A stretch of DNA of 64,000 nucleotides from Oceanisphaera profunda (GCF_002157895.1 NZ_CP021377.1:2418001-2482000), one strand, 5' to 3'; numbered from the stretch's first letter, positions 44,642 to 53,814 are shown. Numbers and translations are program-made. Notes: a model not told the origin generated them from the letters alone.

Positions 44642-45589
44642 TTAATCCGCTTTTTTTAGCCACTCTAAATTCCAGGCTGCAGCATGTTTTGTTGCTAGCT
44701 CTTGCTCTAATGTAGCTTGGCCTAAGGTTTCAGCCAGCCTTGGTAGCAATTGCTTAAGCTGTTCATCTAGCTTCCACGGTGGATTTAAAATCATCATGCC
44801 GGAGCCGTACATGCCAAAGTCTTGGGCTTGTTCGCTTACGCTAAGCTCGGCACACAGAATGTCCTTAAAGCCGCTGTTGGTTAAGGCGCTTTTAAGTGCG
44901 CCACTGCGGTCTACGTCTTTGGCGAGTAGCGGATACCAGATGGCATAAATACCAATCGGCCAGCGCTTATGCGCTTGGGCCATGGTCTCTACTACGGTCT
45001 GATAATCTTCTTTAAGCTCATAAGGCGGATCGATTAATACCAAGCCGCGCTTGAGCGTGGGCGGTAACAAGCCAATTAAGCCGGCAAAACCATCTTGATG
45101 GTGGATGGTCGGGCCCTTGCTTCTCGCAGAATAGTGCTCCCTTGCGCGCCGGCCTTGGGGGGCCATATTCTCACGCAATAGCTCCACTTCGTTATTGTGC
45201 AGCTCCATCAGCGTCATGCTGTCTTGGGGGCGCTTAAAGTATTCGGCAACCTTGGGCGAGCCTGGGTAAAAGTCGAGCTGCTCTGGGCTGTCATCTGTAC
45301 TCATGGCACTGTTCATCGCACTATTCATGGCAGAGATAGCAGCAAAGTAGCCGGCCAGTTCTGGCCACTGCTCACGGGCTTGCCATAAAGGCGCGATACC
45401 GGTCAGGTATTCCGACTTCTTTTGCGTCCACTCATGATCCAAGGCATAACCACCGGCACCGGAGTGGGTGTCGATATAGCTAAAGCCTTTATCCTTAACG
45501 GTTAACGACGCTAAGATCAAAGACTGTACCGCGTGTTTAAGCACATCTGCATGATTGCCTGCATGAAAAGCATGACGATAACTGAGCAT
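44642..45589 (-). CDS. rlmJ: 23S rRNA (adenine2030-N6)-methyltransferase RlmJ
   Basis: RlmJ methylates A2030 of 23S rRNA. 315 residues: starts MLSYRHAFHAGNHADVLKH as in the family, SYIDTHSGAGGYAL, catalytic LIDPPYELKEDY and the terminal GSGMMILNPPW. It is about 35 residues longer than E. coli RlmJ because of an insert with the repeat AMNSAMNSAMS (about residues 90-102), a tandem 12-base repeat in DNA. Confidence 0.94.
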   Translation of the reverse strand: MLSYRHAFHAGNHADVLKHAVQSLILASLTVKDKGFSYIDTHSGAGGYALDHEWTQKKSEYLTGIAPLWQAREQWPELAGYFAAISAMNSAMNSAMSTDDSPEQLDFYPGSPKVAEYFKRPQDSMTLMELHNNEVELLRENMAPQGRRAREHYSARSKGPTIHHQDGFAGLIGLLPPTLKRGLVLIDPPYELKEDYQTVVETMAQAHKRWPIGIYAIWYPLLAKDVDRSGALKSALTNSGFKDILCAELSVSEQAQDFGMYGSGMMILNPPWKLDEQLKQLLPRLAETLGQATLEQELATKHAAAWNLEWLKKAD

Positions 45590-45637
45590 GAGAATTCCAT
45601 ATTTAAATTAGGTAAAAAAATAAGATAAATGAACCGC

Positions 45638-46072
45638 TTATGCAGCTAACTTAAGTTGCCAGAGCGGTGCATCAGGCACCTGTAATAAACTTAAGTAGGC
45701 AAGCAAACCGCTGCCGCCGTCTGTGCTGAGCGGTATTTGGCCGAGCACCTGTATGAGCTCTTGTTGTTGCCAGCACTCCAGCTCTAATTCGTGGCGCAAT
45801 AAGGCCAAGTAATCATCGGTGCTGAGTTTAGCTTTAAGCTGGCGGCGCAGTAGCCGCCATTGGTTAAATAATCCAGCGCGCTGGCGCAGTATCGGCAAGA
45901 AATGAGTAGGGTCTAAGGTCAAACCGCGCTCCTCCAACATCACCAACAGTAATAATAAATTCACGTTGGCGCCGTAATCATCTTGCAGTTGCAAGCAAGC
46001 GTCAGCCACGCCGGCGCGCGCATAATGCTGCTCACTAAATTGCCAAAATTGCTCGGCGCTCGGAATACTCAT
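45638..46072 (-). CDS. TIGR02444-like small protein
   Basis: 144 residues, matching the uncharacterised TIGR02444 (DUF2390) family usually encoded beside yheS-type ABC-F genes. N-terminal FWQFSEQHYARAGVADACLQ, then LQDDYGANVNLLLLLVMLEE and a helix-rich C-terminus. It starts about 40 bases after the yheS end on the same strand, so probably cotranscribed. No function known. Confidence 0.8.
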   Translation of the reverse strand: MSIPSAEQFWQFSEQHYARAGVADACLQLQDDYGANVNLLLLLVMLEERGLTLDPTHFLPILRQRAGLFNQWRLLRRQLKAKLSTDDYLALLRHELELECWQQQELIQVLGQIPLSTDGGSGLLAYLSLLQVPDAPLWQLKLAA

Positions 46073-46112
46073 TACGTCCCCTCACTGCATCTGCGGTTGT
46101 CTATTGAGCGTG

Positions 46113-48017
46113 TTATTCGCTTTCGGCTTCTAGGGCTTCCAGCTGTTCTTGTAACTCTAACCACTCGGCTTCAGCAGCGGCTAATTGCTGTTGCAGAGGC
46201 GCTTGGGCTTGTAGCAATTGCTGTAGCTGTGCTTTTTGCTCGCTGCTGTATAGCTCAGGATCCGCCATGGCGGTTTCAATGTCTGTTAATTGCTGCTGAG
46301 CCGACTCCATCTGCTGCTCAAGCTTAGTAATGGCTTTGCGCATCGGTTGGGTGAGTTGGCGTAATTCTGCTTGGCGGCGTTTTTCGGCCTTACGATTATT
46401 GGCCGAGTGCTCGCCTATGGTGGCGGTGCTCTCGGGCTGTTCGGCTTTATCTTGAGTGACTAACCACTGGTGATAATCTTCTAAGTCACCGTCAAAAGGC
46501 TCGACTTTGCCGTCATCTACCAGATAAAACTCATCTGTGGTGGCGCGCAATAAATGGCGATCGTGGGATACAATCACCATGGCGCCTTCGAAAAACTGCA
46601 AAGCCATGGTCAGCGCTTCACGCATATCCAAGTCTAAGTGGTTGGTCGGCTCATCCATTAACAGCAAGTTGGGCTTTTGATAGACGATTAACGCCAACAC
46701 TAAGCGCGCTTTCTCACCACCGGAAAAGGGGCCCACCGGCTCTTTTACCTTGTCGCCTTTAAAATCAAAGCCGCCTAAGTAATCGCGCAGGCTTTGCTCG
46801 GTGGCTTTGGGATCTAGGCGTCCTAAATGGGTAAGTGCCGACTCGTCCAGATCTAGGCTTTCTAGTTGATGCTGAGCAAAGTAGCCCAAGGCGATGCCGC
46901 TATTGGCCACTAACTTGCCGGATAAGGGCGTTAATTCGCCGGATAGGAGCTTTATCAGCGTCGATTTACCGGCACCGTTACGGCCCAGTAAACCAATGCG
47001 CGAACCCGGTACTAGATTGAGCTTAATGTTGGACAAAATCACCTTGTCGCCGTAACCGGCAGACAATTTTTCCATGGTGATCAGTGGGATCGGCAAGCTG
47101 CTGGGGGCGAGAAACTTAAAGTTAAACGGCGAGTCGGCGTGGGCCGGCAAAATGCGCTCCATGCGCTCCATGGCTTTTAAGCGGCTCTGGGCTTGCTTGG
47201 CCTTACTGGCCTTGTAGCGAAAGCGATCCACGTATTCTTGCATATGGGTCAGCTCGCGCTGCTGCTTGGCAAACATCGATTGTTGCAAGGCCAATTGCTC
47301 GGCGCGCAAGCGTTCAAAGTCTGAGTAGTTGCCGGTGTATTCATTGAGCTGCTGGTTATCTATATGGATCACCCGATTCACCACAGCATCGAGAAAGTCG
47401 CGGTCGTGAGAGATCAGGATCAAGGTGCCAGGGTAGCTTTTTAACCAGCGCTCCAGCCAAATCACCGCATCTAAGTCGAGGTGGTTGGTAGGTTCATCGA
47501 GCAGCAGTAAGTCTGAGCGACAAATCAGTGCTTGAGCCAAGTTAAGGCGCATCCGCCAACCACCAGAAAAAGCACTCACTGGGCGACTTTGGGTTTCATT
47601 AGCAAAGCCTAAGCCGTGCAGTAACTCGGCGGCGCGAGCATGAATATGATAACCGCCGTGGGTGTCGAGCTTGCCGTGTAATTCGGCAATGGCGATGCCA
47701 TCACCGCGCTCTTCGGCCAAAACTAGCTCGCTGCACAAACGGCGATATTCTTGGTCACCGTCAATCACATAATCCAGCGCCGAGCATTCGAGCGCCGGCG
47801 TTTCTTGGGCCACGCTGGCCAATTGCCAGTCGGCAGGTAAATAAAACTGGCCATTATCTAAGCTCAGCTCGCCTTTAAATAAGGAAAACAAGGTGGACTT
47901 ACCACAGCCATTTTTCCCTACCAGGCCCACTTTTTTACCGGTGTGAATGGTGGCGCTGGTGTCTTTTAACAGGGGGCGGCCGCCCCTGAGTAGTTCAATC
48001 TGGCTGAGGGTAATCAT
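46113..48017 (-). CDS. yheS: ABC-F family ATPase YheS
   Basis: 634-residue ABC-F protein with two ATPase domains and no membrane segment. Walker A GKNGCGKST and GRNGAGKST; signatures FSGGWRMRL and FSGGEKARL; Walker B LLLLDEPTNHLDL and LLLMDEPTNHLDL. A C-terminal coiled coil (about residues 560-634, ALEAESE end) is typical of YheS. ABC-F proteins act on ribosomes, resolving stalls or antibiotic inhibition. Followed by the TIGR02444 gene. Confidence 0.95.
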   Translation of the reverse strand: MITLSQIELLRGGRPLLKDTSATIHTGKKVGLVGKNGCGKSTLFSLFKGELSLDNGQFYLPADWQLASVAQETPALECSALDYVIDGDQEYRRLCSELVLAEERGDGIAIAELHGKLDTHGGYHIHARAAELLHGLGFANETQSRPVSAFSGGWRMRLNLAQALICRSDLLLLDEPTNHLDLDAVIWLERWLKSYPGTLILISHDRDFLDAVVNRVIHIDNQQLNEYTGNYSDFERLRAEQLALQQSMFAKQQRELTHMQEYVDRFRYKASKAKQAQSRLKAMERMERILPAHADSPFNFKFLAPSSLPIPLITMEKLSAGYGDKVILSNIKLNLVPGSRIGLLGRNGAGKSTLIKLLSGELTPLSGKLVANSGIALGYFAQHQLESLDLDESALTHLGRLDPKATEQSLRDYLGGFDFKGDKVKEPVGPFSGGEKARLVLALIVYQKPNLLLMDEPTNHLDLDMREALTMALQFFEGAMVIVSHDRHLLRATTDEFYLVDDGKVEPFDGDLEDYHQWLVTQDKAEQPESTATIGEHSANNRKAEKRRQAELRQLTQPMRKAITKLEQQMESAQQQLTDIETAMADPELYSSEQKAQLQQLLQAQAPLQQQLAAAEAEWLELQEQLEALEAESE

Positions 48018-48098
48018 AGAATCTCAAACATGTGAATGATAAGAAGGCATTTTATCGTTTATTAAGCGGTTTTTCGCCGCTCTTGGCGAGCTAATGGG

Positions 48099-48803
48099 CT
48101 AACTGGCGAGCCAGTGGGCGCACGCTTGCTCAAATTCAGCGACCGAGCTAAAACCATAACTTTGCACTAACTGCGCCAAGTCGGCGGTTTTAGCCAGCTC
48201 TCGTAATATGGTGAGCAAGGCGGCTTGGCGTTTAAAATCAGCGGGCGCCATATTAAAGCGCGCCTGAAACTCTGCTTCTTGGGGCTTAGTTAAGGCAAAG
48301 TTGACCAAGTTAGCACTCATAATCTGTTGCAACTTGGTCAAGGAGGCCGCTTTTGAAGAGGCGGTCAGCGGCTGCGGCGTAAGGTGCTGCAATTCATCAT
48401 GTAACACGCGGCACAATCGACCGTAGGCACCTTGCCAATCTAACTCATGCCCAGCATTAGCTGGGTGAGTGCTTGGCCAATTTGCCAGTCTGGCGGCACC
48501 AGCTAATAACAGCGGGGCAGCCGTTAATAAGCCCGCTTGGCGTGGCTGCACTAAGCGCGGCGAAAAGGCCAAACGACTAATGCGGCTGTGGGCCACCGTG
48601 TGCCAAGTAAACAAGGTGTCGGCGGGTAAAAACACCGCGTCATCTTTGCCTAACACATAAAAGTGTGGGCCGAGCTGCAGCAAGCCAGCCCCTTGGTGCA
48701 CAATAAAGAGCAAACCTTTGAGGTAGCGATGACGTTTGCCAGGAATTAAGTGCGCTGGCTCAAGAAGCTGGTAGTGAATACTGTGTTGGGCGGCTGTGGT
48801 CAT
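48099..48803 (-). CDS. AraC-family-like transcriptional regulator
   Basis: 234 residues. The N-terminal part (about 1-85) looks like a cupin sensor (GAGLLQLGPHFYVLGKDDAV). The C-terminal part has a helix-turn-helix pair of the AraC/XylS type (ANLVNFALTKPQEAEFQARF ... KTADLAQLVQSYGFSSVAEF), with the second recognition helix ending QACAHWL. The conserved FSxxSYFxRxF motif of AraC is weak, so the family call is moderate. Target and ligand unknown. Confidence 0.68.
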   Translation of the reverse strand: MTTAAQHSIHYQLLEPAHLIPGKRHRYLKGLLFIVHQGAGLLQLGPHFYVLGKDDAVFLPADTLFTWHTVAHSRISRLAFSPRLVQPRQAGLLTAAPLLLAGAARLANWPSTHPANAGHELDWQGAYGRLCRVLHDELQHLTPQPLTASSKAASLTKLQQIMSANLVNFALTKPQEAEFQARFNMAPADFKRQAALLTILRELAKTADLAQLVQSYGFSSVAEFEQACAHWLAS

Positions 48804-48865
48804 TGTGATCAGTTCATTTTTGGCGGAGAATTTGAGACAAGGTTTATTGTTCAGGATGTAAAGCC

Positions 48866-49066
48866 ATGGTAACCCGTCGTAAAAAACGTTTTATAGCTGG
48901 AGCTGCGTGCCCCAAGTGTCAGGAAATAGATACCATGATGCTGTATCTGGAGCAGGGTGTCGAGAAAGTCGAATGCGTGAGCTGCGGCCACACTCAAAGC
49001 CAAACCGCCGAGCAAGTGGCCAAGGCGGGGCAAGGCGAGGTAATTGGACTTTTTAAGCCCGATTAA
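48866..49066 (+). CDS. YheV-like zinc-ribbon protein
   Basis: 66 residues. A zinc ribbon is made by CPKC (residues 15-18) and CVSC (38-41). Matches E. coli YheV, which sits in the same neighbourhood. Small, basic, probably cytoplasmic; function unknown. It is divergent from the AraC-like gene and lies before slyD. Confidence 0.85.
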   Translation: MVTRRKKRFIAGAACPKCQEIDTMMLYLEQGVEKVECVSCGHTQSQTAEQVAKAGQGEVIGLFKPD

Positions 49067-49204
49067 TCGCTCGATTTATGACTCAGTGAGTCCGTGACCA
49101 CTGATGCTCAAACCTGATAAAAGCGCTGCCTTTGTGCGCCCCGCGCATTTAAACCGTCTTGGCCATCCTGTATGCTATTACAAAATTCATTAGCAGGTTC
49201 TCTT

Positions 49205-49726
49205 ATGAGCATTTCTGAAAACAGCGTAGTAACTCTCGACTTCACAGTGACCAACATTGACGGTGAAATCCTCGATACCACAGAAGACAAGCAGCCCTTA
49301 GAGTACTTGCACGGTACCGGTTATTTAGTATCGGGCTTAGAAGCCGTGCTCGAAGGCAAAGTCGAAGGTGAAGACTTCGACGTAACTTTAAGCCCAGAGC
49401 AGGCTTACGGCGAGCGCGACGACAGCTTAATTCAAGCCGTACCCGGTGAGTTGTTCGATGGCATGGAAGTGTCAGAAGGCGATACTTTTGTGGCTGAGAC
49501 CGACGATGGCCATCGCCCCGTGACCATTATCGAAGTGTCTGAAGAGTCAGTGACGGTAGACGGCAACCACCCGTTAGCCGGCATGACGCTGACTTTTAAA
49601 GGTGTAGTACGTGCTATACGTGCAGCTACCGAAGAAGAGCTGGAGCATGGTCATGTGCACGGCGAGCATGATCACGACCATGATGATCACGAGCATTCAG
49701 ATGGCTGCTGCGGTCACCAACACTAA
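49205..49726 (+). CDS. slyD: FKBP-type peptidyl-prolyl isomerase SlyD
   Basis: SlyD is a metal-binding prolyl isomerase and chaperone that helps nickel delivery to hydrogenase. 173 residues from ATG 49205 (MSISENSVVTLDF); an upstream in-frame ATG at 49172 is not supported by homology. FKBP core: PLEYLHGTGYLVSGLEAVLE, YGERDDSLIQAVP; the insert-in-flap domain follows. The C-terminus is a His-rich metal tail (HGHVHGEHDHDHDDHEHSDG with a Cys pair). Terminator follows. Confidence 0.95.
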   Translation: MSISENSVVTLDFTVTNIDGEILDTTEDKQPLEYLHGTGYLVSGLEAVLEGKVEGEDFDVTLSPEQAYGERDDSLIQAVPGELFDGMEVSEGDTFVAETDDGHRPVTIIEVSEESVTVDGNHPLAGMTLTFKGVVRAIRAATEEELEHGHVHGEHDHDHDDHEHSDGCCGHQH

Positions 49727-49749
49727 GAGTCATTTAGTGAACCGTAAAT

Positions 49750-49776
49750 AAAAAAGGCGCCGAGGCGCCTTTTTTG
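49750..49776 (+). terminator. Terminator of slyD
   Basis: AAAAAGGCGCC-GA-GGCGCCTTTTTT, 11-bp arms. Confidence 0.93.
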
Positions 49777-49813
49777 TTGCCCGTTTTTGAGCAGTAGGGC
49801 GCATGTTTATCCG

Positions 49814-49845
49814 TTGCTGAGCGCTTGGTGCTGGGCGCTGCTCTT
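49814..49845 (-). repeat. 3'-end GCGCC repeat, slyX copy
   Basis: Minus strand reads GCAGCGCCCAGCACCAAGCG followed by CTCAGCAACGG, starting about five bases after the slyX stop. Same family as the copies at 22.66, 29.82 and 53.79 kb. Confidence 0.7.
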
Positions 49846-49849
49846 CGCA

Positions 49850-50065
49850 TCAATAATGCGGCGGGGGTGGCTCATCGGCTTGGCTGCCAATATTGCTGGG
49901 CTGCAGGTCTTTAAGCCGCTGCGCCATCATGCTGAGTTGGGCTTGCAAGCGTGCGCTCAGGGCCCCTTGGGCAGTAATCTCTTGGTTGAGCTGCTCTATG
50001 GTGTCATCTTGAAACGCGAGTCGTGTTTCAAGTTGCTCTAAGCGCGCCAGAATATCGTTAGTCAT
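49850..50065 (-). CDS. slyX: SlyX protein
   Basis: 71 residues. A heptad-repeat coiled coil (ARLEQLETRLAFQDDTIEQL) followed by LKDLQPSN and a C-terminal PPPPHY, diagnostic for SlyX. Function unknown. It overlaps the preceding WD-repeat gene by eight bases on the same strand, so they form one transcript. slyX beside slyD is the classical arrangement. Confidence 0.93.
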   Translation of the reverse strand: MTNDILARLEQLETRLAFQDDTIEQLNQEITAQGALSARLQAQLSMMAQRLKDLQPSNIGSQADEPPPPHY

Positions 50066-51107
50066 TGATTTGATTCTCTAGATTTTTTTGATTCACGTTA
50101 GATAAGGCCCAGCGCTCGCCTAAGCCAGACGAGCTAACGCTGTAAATTTCTTTGTCGCCAATAAATGCCACGTCGTAAACCATAGCACTGGCGGGGCGCA
50201 GTTTGGTGTGCGTGCCCACCTGCCACTCTTGCAGCAGTTGACCGCTATCGAGTTGCCATAATTCTAAGCGTCGGGCGGTGCTGCCGGTTAGTAGTCTATT
50301 GTGCGCGGCGTCTAGCCTGGCACTGACAAACGTTTGGCCGCGGTAAGGTACTTGCAACTTTGATAGCAACTCACCCGAGGGCAGTTGATGTAATTGACCT
50401 TGGCCTTGGGCATCGGCGCTAAAGGCCGTTTGGCCTTGGGCGTCTAAGCGCACCACGGTAATACTGTTCTCTTGTTGCCATTGGCTCAGCACGCGGGCAT
50501 CTGTGGTTTGCCAGAGTAAAACTTGGCCATCCAAGCTGCCACTTAAGGCATAACGGCCATTAGCGGAGAGATCGACGGTGTTGATGCGATTATTGCCTTC
50601 GGGCCTTTGGTGGCCCATAAATAGCAGCCGTCGCCCGGTTTGTAAGTCCACAAACTCTACCGTGCCATCTTGATAGCCCAGCAGCATGCTGCGTGCCGCG
50701 TCACTGATGGCTAAAGTACGCAGAGATTGGGTGAGCTCATAAAAGCCGAGGTTTTGACCCTCTTGCAGCGACCACAGGGCCACGGTTTTTTCAGTGGCCG
50801 TGGCGGCCGTTTGGCTATCTGGCGAGCTGGCTAATAGTATGATGCTCTCACTCGATGTCCCTTGATACCAGTGATAAATAGGCGCAGATTCGCCCGCTTT
50901 CCACACTTGCACCGGACTGGGGCCCGTGGCAACAAAAGTGAAGCGGCCATCAGAGGTGGTTTGCGCGGCCAGCACAGAGCCGTTAGCAAAACGGCGTTGC
51001 TCAAGAGGTGAATCGGTGGCATCACAGCCCGTAAGCTGCAAAAAAGTGACGCATAGCATCAAGCTAAGTAGGTAAGCAGGCATTTTTATCAGTTTGGGCT
51101 TTCGCAT
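50058..51107 (-). CDS. WD40-repeat lipoprotein
   Basis: About 349 residues. A signal peptide with lipobox LQLTGC lipidates Cys 28 (from ATG 51107; a TTG six bases upstream is an alternative). The rest reads as seven beta-propeller blades with WD-like ends, e.g. VALWSLQEG, LLWQTTDARVL, LELWQLDSGQ. Presumably attached to the inner or outer membrane facing the periplasm, acting as a protein-binding scaffold. It overlaps slyX by eight bases. Unknown function; such proteins occur next to slyX in related marine species (inference). Confidence 0.8.
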   Translation of the reverse strand: MRKPKLIKMPAYLLSLMLCVTFLQLTGCDATDSPLEQRRFANGSVLAAQTTSDGRFTFVATGPSPVQVWKAGESAPIYHWYQGTSSESIILLASSPDSQTAATATEKTVALWSLQEGQNLGFYELTQSLRTLAISDAARSMLLGYQDGTVEFVDLQTGRRLLFMGHQRPEGNNRINTVDLSANGRYALSGSLDGQVLLWQTTDARVLSQWQQENSITVVRLDAQGQTAFSADAQGQGQLHQLPSGELLSKLQVPYRGQTFVSARLDAAHNRLLTGSTARRLELWQLDSGQLLQEWQVGTHTKLRPASAMVYDVAFIGDKEIYSVSSSGLGERWALSNVNQKNLENQIND

Positions 51108-51190
51108 CGGCAAGAGGACACGTTAGTATAGGTTCGGATTTATAAGCATCTCATTTTCCATGGGAATTTTCCCCTATTCTGGAGCTAATA

Positions 51191-52072
51191 ATGAAAAAAT
51201 TGTTACAAGTCAGTTTACTTGCCTCTGCGGTATTAGTGGGCCTGAGTGGTTGTAATGACGACAAGGCGACCACCTCTGCCCCTGCGGCTGAGCAGAAAGC
51301 GCCTGCTACTCAAGAAACGGCTGCGAATGAATTCACCAGCTTTGAAGCTAAGTCTGCGTATGCCATTGGTTTATCTATGGGTCGCTACATTGGCTCTACG
51401 CTAGAGAAACAAGAAGAGCTGGGTGTGAACTTGGACAATGACACCATTCTTAAAGGCGTTCAGGATGGCTTTACCGATAATGGCAAGATGAGCGATGAAG
51501 AAATTCAGACCGCATTAACCGCCTACGATGAGCACATCAATGAGCTTATCGAAACCCAAGCCAAAGAGCAGTCGACTAAGAGCTTGGAAGAAGGTAAGAA
51601 ATTCTTAGCTGAAAATGCCAAGCGTGACGGCGTTAAGGTGACTGAGTCTGGCTTACAGTACGAAGTGCTGACTGAAGGAAAAGGCGATAAGCCTAAAGCC
51701 GAAGACATGGTTACCGTGCACTATGTGGGCACACTCACCGATGGCACCGAGTTTGATAGCTCAATTAAACGTGGCGAGCCGACCAGCTTCCCGTTGAACC
51801 AAGTGATCCCAGGTTGGACCGAAGGCGTGCAGTTAATGCCAGTGGGCGCTAAGTACAAGTTTGTGATCCCCTCCGATTTGGCCTACGGCGAAACCGGTGC
51901 TAATACCATTCCGGGTAATGCGGTACTGATCTTTGAAGTTGAGCTGTTAGATATCGAATCAGACGAGCCAGCCGCTGAGGTTACAGAAGAAACTAAAGCT
52001 GAAGTAGCCGAAGTTAAAGAAGAAGCTAAAGCCGAAGTAGCTGAAGTTAAAGAAGACGCTAAAGCGGAATAA
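51191..52072 (+). CDS. fkpA: FKBP-type peptidyl-prolyl isomerase, FkpA-like lipoprotein
   Basis: 293 residues. Lipobox LSGC lipidates Cys 21, so it is a lipoprotein, unlike soluble periplasmic E. coli FkpA. N-terminal dimerisation helices ([20 protein letters not shown]), then the FKBP domain: [37 protein letters not shown] and [20 protein letters not shown]. An unusual C-terminal Glu/Lys/Ala/Val tail repeats ([11 protein letters not shown])x2. It assists folding of exported proteins. Terminator follows. Confidence 0.93.
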   Translation: MKKLLQVSLLASAVLVGLSGCNDDKATTSAPAAEQKAPATQETAANEFTSFEAKSAYAIGLSMGRYIGSTLEKQEELGVNLDNDTILKGVQDGFTDNGKMSDEEIQTALTAYDEHINELIETQAKEQSTKSLEEGKKFLAENAKRDGVKVTESGLQYEVLTEGKGDKPKAEDMVTVHYVGTLTDGTEFDSSIKRGEPTSFPLNQVIPGWTEGVQLMPVGAKYKFVIPSDLAYGETGANTIPGNAVLIFEVELLDIESDEPAAEVTEETKAEVAEVKEEAKAEVAEVKEDAKAE

Positions 52073-52096
52073 GCTTGAACTGAATTGATGATGTTG

Positions 52097-52120
52097 ACGG
52101 CGCCTTAGGGCGCCGTTTTT
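52097..52120 (+). terminator. Terminator of fkpA
   Basis: ACGGCGCC-TTAG-GGCGCCGT followed by TTTT. Confidence 0.9.
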
Positions 52121-52493
52121 ATTTGTGCCTTATTTGTGCCAATAGTGCCTGCCAGCCGTTATCTTGCAGTAATAACTGTTCTTTTTTTACCTTAGTTAAG
52201 CGCTTAAGCCGCAGCTCTAATTTGAGGGCTTGGGATTGGTCCGCGACTTCGCGCTGCCACACCAAGTGCGCCGGACGCCGCGCCCACACATAACGTGAGG
52301 CACGGGAGCGCTGTTGATTGTGCTCCATGCAGCGCCGCTCTGGATCTAAGCTAATGCCTGCATACAGGCTGCCATCCACGCAACGTACTAAGTAAAGATA
52401 CCAAGGGGCAGGTGTATTTTCGGGCTGTATGCTCTCAGGCTGAATGTGCTCGGGCAAAACTTTTGACAAAGAGTCGGCTAAACAAGTGGTCAT
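52119..52493 (-). CDS. GIY-YIG nuclease family protein (UPF0213-like)
   Basis: 124 residues. The GIY-YIG-type motif appears as WYLYLVRCVDGSLYAGISLD with a downstream ARRPAHLVW and the Glu-containing ALKLELRLKRLTKVKKEQLL helix, matching the YhbQ/UPF0213 family of single-domain nuclease-like proteins. It overlaps the upstream DsbD-N gene by four bases (ATGA), so the two are translated from one transcript. Function unknown. Confidence 0.85.
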   Translation of the reverse strand: MTTCLADSLSKVLPEHIQPESIQPENTPAPWYLYLVRCVDGSLYAGISLDPERRCMEHNQQRSRASRYVWARRPAHLVWQREVADQSQALKLELRLKRLTKVKKEQLLLQDNGWQALLAQIRHK

Positions 52494-52990
52494 AAAGCCA
52501 GTGGGCTCAGTGGCACTTGCACGGTTTGTGGCGCATAACAGAGATCGGTGGTGCAGCCTTGATACTGCACCGTCACATACGCCTGCTCCGCTACATGCTG
52601 CAAGGGCACGTTTAACGTGAAGGGCTGCTTATATACTTGGCTCTTGCCAAAATATTCGTCCTCATGGGGCTCGCCTGCGGGCAACTGCCAGTCTCCGAAA
52701 GTGGCCAGTTTAGGTGCCAGGGTGAGCTGGTGACGATAGAGATAATAGCCAGGCGCTATATCAAAACTGAGCTGCAGTGAGTCCGTGGTTTGGTTTGAGC
52801 TCAATATAAAAGCTTGGTCGGCGGTTAAAAAGTCGCTCTGGTTACTGGTGGCTTTATCGTTAATGCCTAGCCAATCTAGCAGGCCCGCGTGGGCTAAGCT
52901 TGGAGCCAGCGAAGTGCTCAATAAACTCAATAAAAACAGATGAGTATAGTTTTTTTTCTTTAGCTTGAGCGTAGAAATAAGCACAGGCAT
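52490..52990 (-). CDS. Stand-alone DsbD N-terminal (DsbD-alpha) domain protein
   Basis: 166 residues. A signal peptide is likely but long (hydrophobic LFLLSLLSTSLAPSLAHA, residues about 18-35). The rest is the immunoglobulin-like N-domain of DsbD: SFDIAPGYYLYRHQLTLAP, YFGKSQVYKQP and the redox pair CTTDLCYAPQTV. The transmembrane and C-terminal thioredoxin domains are absent; the gene ends by overlapping a GIY-YIG gene. In E. coli dsbD lies in the same cutA-fxsA-groES neighbourhood, so this is probably a reduced descendant or a natural single-domain form. Confidence 0.83.
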   Translation of the reverse strand: MPVLISTLKLKKKNYTHLFLLSLLSTSLAPSLAHAGLLDWLGINDKATSNQSDFLTADQAFILSSNQTTDSLQLSFDIAPGYYLYRHQLTLAPKLATFGDWQLPAGEPHEDEYFGKSQVYKQPFTLNVPLQHVAEQAYVTVQYQGCTTDLCYAPQTVQVPLSPLAL

Positions 52991-53147
52991 GGGCTGCTAA
53001 CCTCATCAATAATGGCGGGAAGACGCCACTATATCGCGGCTCTTAGCTAAAAGCATCGGGCGTTGTTTATTGAAAATGGCACGCTTTGTCCCCATTATCA
53101 TGTTTTAACCCCAATTAAGCGCGGTTTAAGCGCAAGACGAGGCATGA

Positions 53148-53687
53148 GTGGGTAAGGTGTTTCTATTGTTCGTGGCAGCAACGCTGTTAGAAATATTTGT
53201 GTTTATCGAAGTGGGCTCCGCCATCGGTGCGATGAGCACCATAGTATTAATTTTACTCAGTGCCATAGTGGGCTTGAGCTTGGTGCGGATCCAAGGGTTT
53301 CAAACGCTAATGGAGGCGCAGCGTAAGGTTAGCTTAGGTGAACCACCGGCCCGTGAAATGCTCGGTGGCATTATGCTGGCGCTTAGTGGCATCTTGTTGG
53401 TATTGCCGGGTTTTGTGTCGGATATGCTGGGCTTGTTGCTGTTGTTGCCGCCAGTGCGCGAAGCGCTAGTGGCGCGTTTGCTAAGCAAGGTGAAAATGCA
53501 GACTCGACAGCAAGGACATACCTTCAGTGGTGAATTTCATCACACCGATGGTAGCGATCAGCAAGCGCGATTAGATGAGTTCCTTAAGTCTCATCAAAAT
53601 AACCCTCAGCAAGACGGCGCTCAGTCAAATAAGCAGGACTCAGGTACCACCTTCGAAGGTGACTTTGAGCGTAAAGACGATAAGTAA
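53148..53687 (+). CDS. fxsA: FxsA family membrane protein
   Basis: 179 residues with about three to four membrane segments. N-terminal VFLLFVAATLLEIFVFIEVG and EPPAREMLGGIMLALSGILL are family blocks; overexpression of E. coli FxsA relieves F-factor exclusion of phage T7. GTG start with CGAGG upstream. Its place just before groESL matches E. coli, although a MATE gene intervenes here. Followed by a 3'-end repeat. Confidence 0.9.
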   Translation: MGKVFLLFVAATLLEIFVFIEVGSAIGAMSTIVLILLSAIVGLSLVRIQGFQTLMEAQRKVSLGEPPAREMLGGIMLALSGILLVLPGFVSDMLGLLLLLPPVREALVARLLSKVKMQTRQQGHTFSGEFHHTDGSDQQARLDEFLKSHQNNPQQDGAQSNKQDSGTTFEGDFERKDDK

Positions 53688-53691
53688 TTTA

Positions 53692-53714
53692 TAGCACCAA
53701 GCACCAAGCTAAAC
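53692..53714 (+). repeat. 3'-end GCGCC repeat, fxsA copy
   Basis: ATAGCACCAAGCACCAAGCTAAAC beginning five bases after the fxsA stop; a shortened member of the family. Confidence 0.6.
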
Positions 53715-53724
53715 AAAAAATCCC

Positions 53725-53757
53725 ACACCTCCACGCTCTGGCGTGGAGGTGTTTTTT
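53725..53757. terminator. Terminator of fxsA
   Basis: ACACCTCCACGC-TCT-GGCGTGGAGGTGT followed by TTTTT, twelve-bp arms. Confidence 0.92.
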
Positions 53758-53786
53758 GAGCGGGTGAGACTCGATGGTCGGGTGTT

Positions 53787-53814
53787 TTAGCTTGGTGCTC
53801 GGCGCTTAGCGCTG
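53787..53814 (-). repeat. 3'-end GCGCC repeat, MATE copy
   Basis: Minus strand reads CAGCGCTAAGCGCCGAGCAC followed by CAAGCTAAAA, directly after the MATE stop. Confidence 0.7.
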
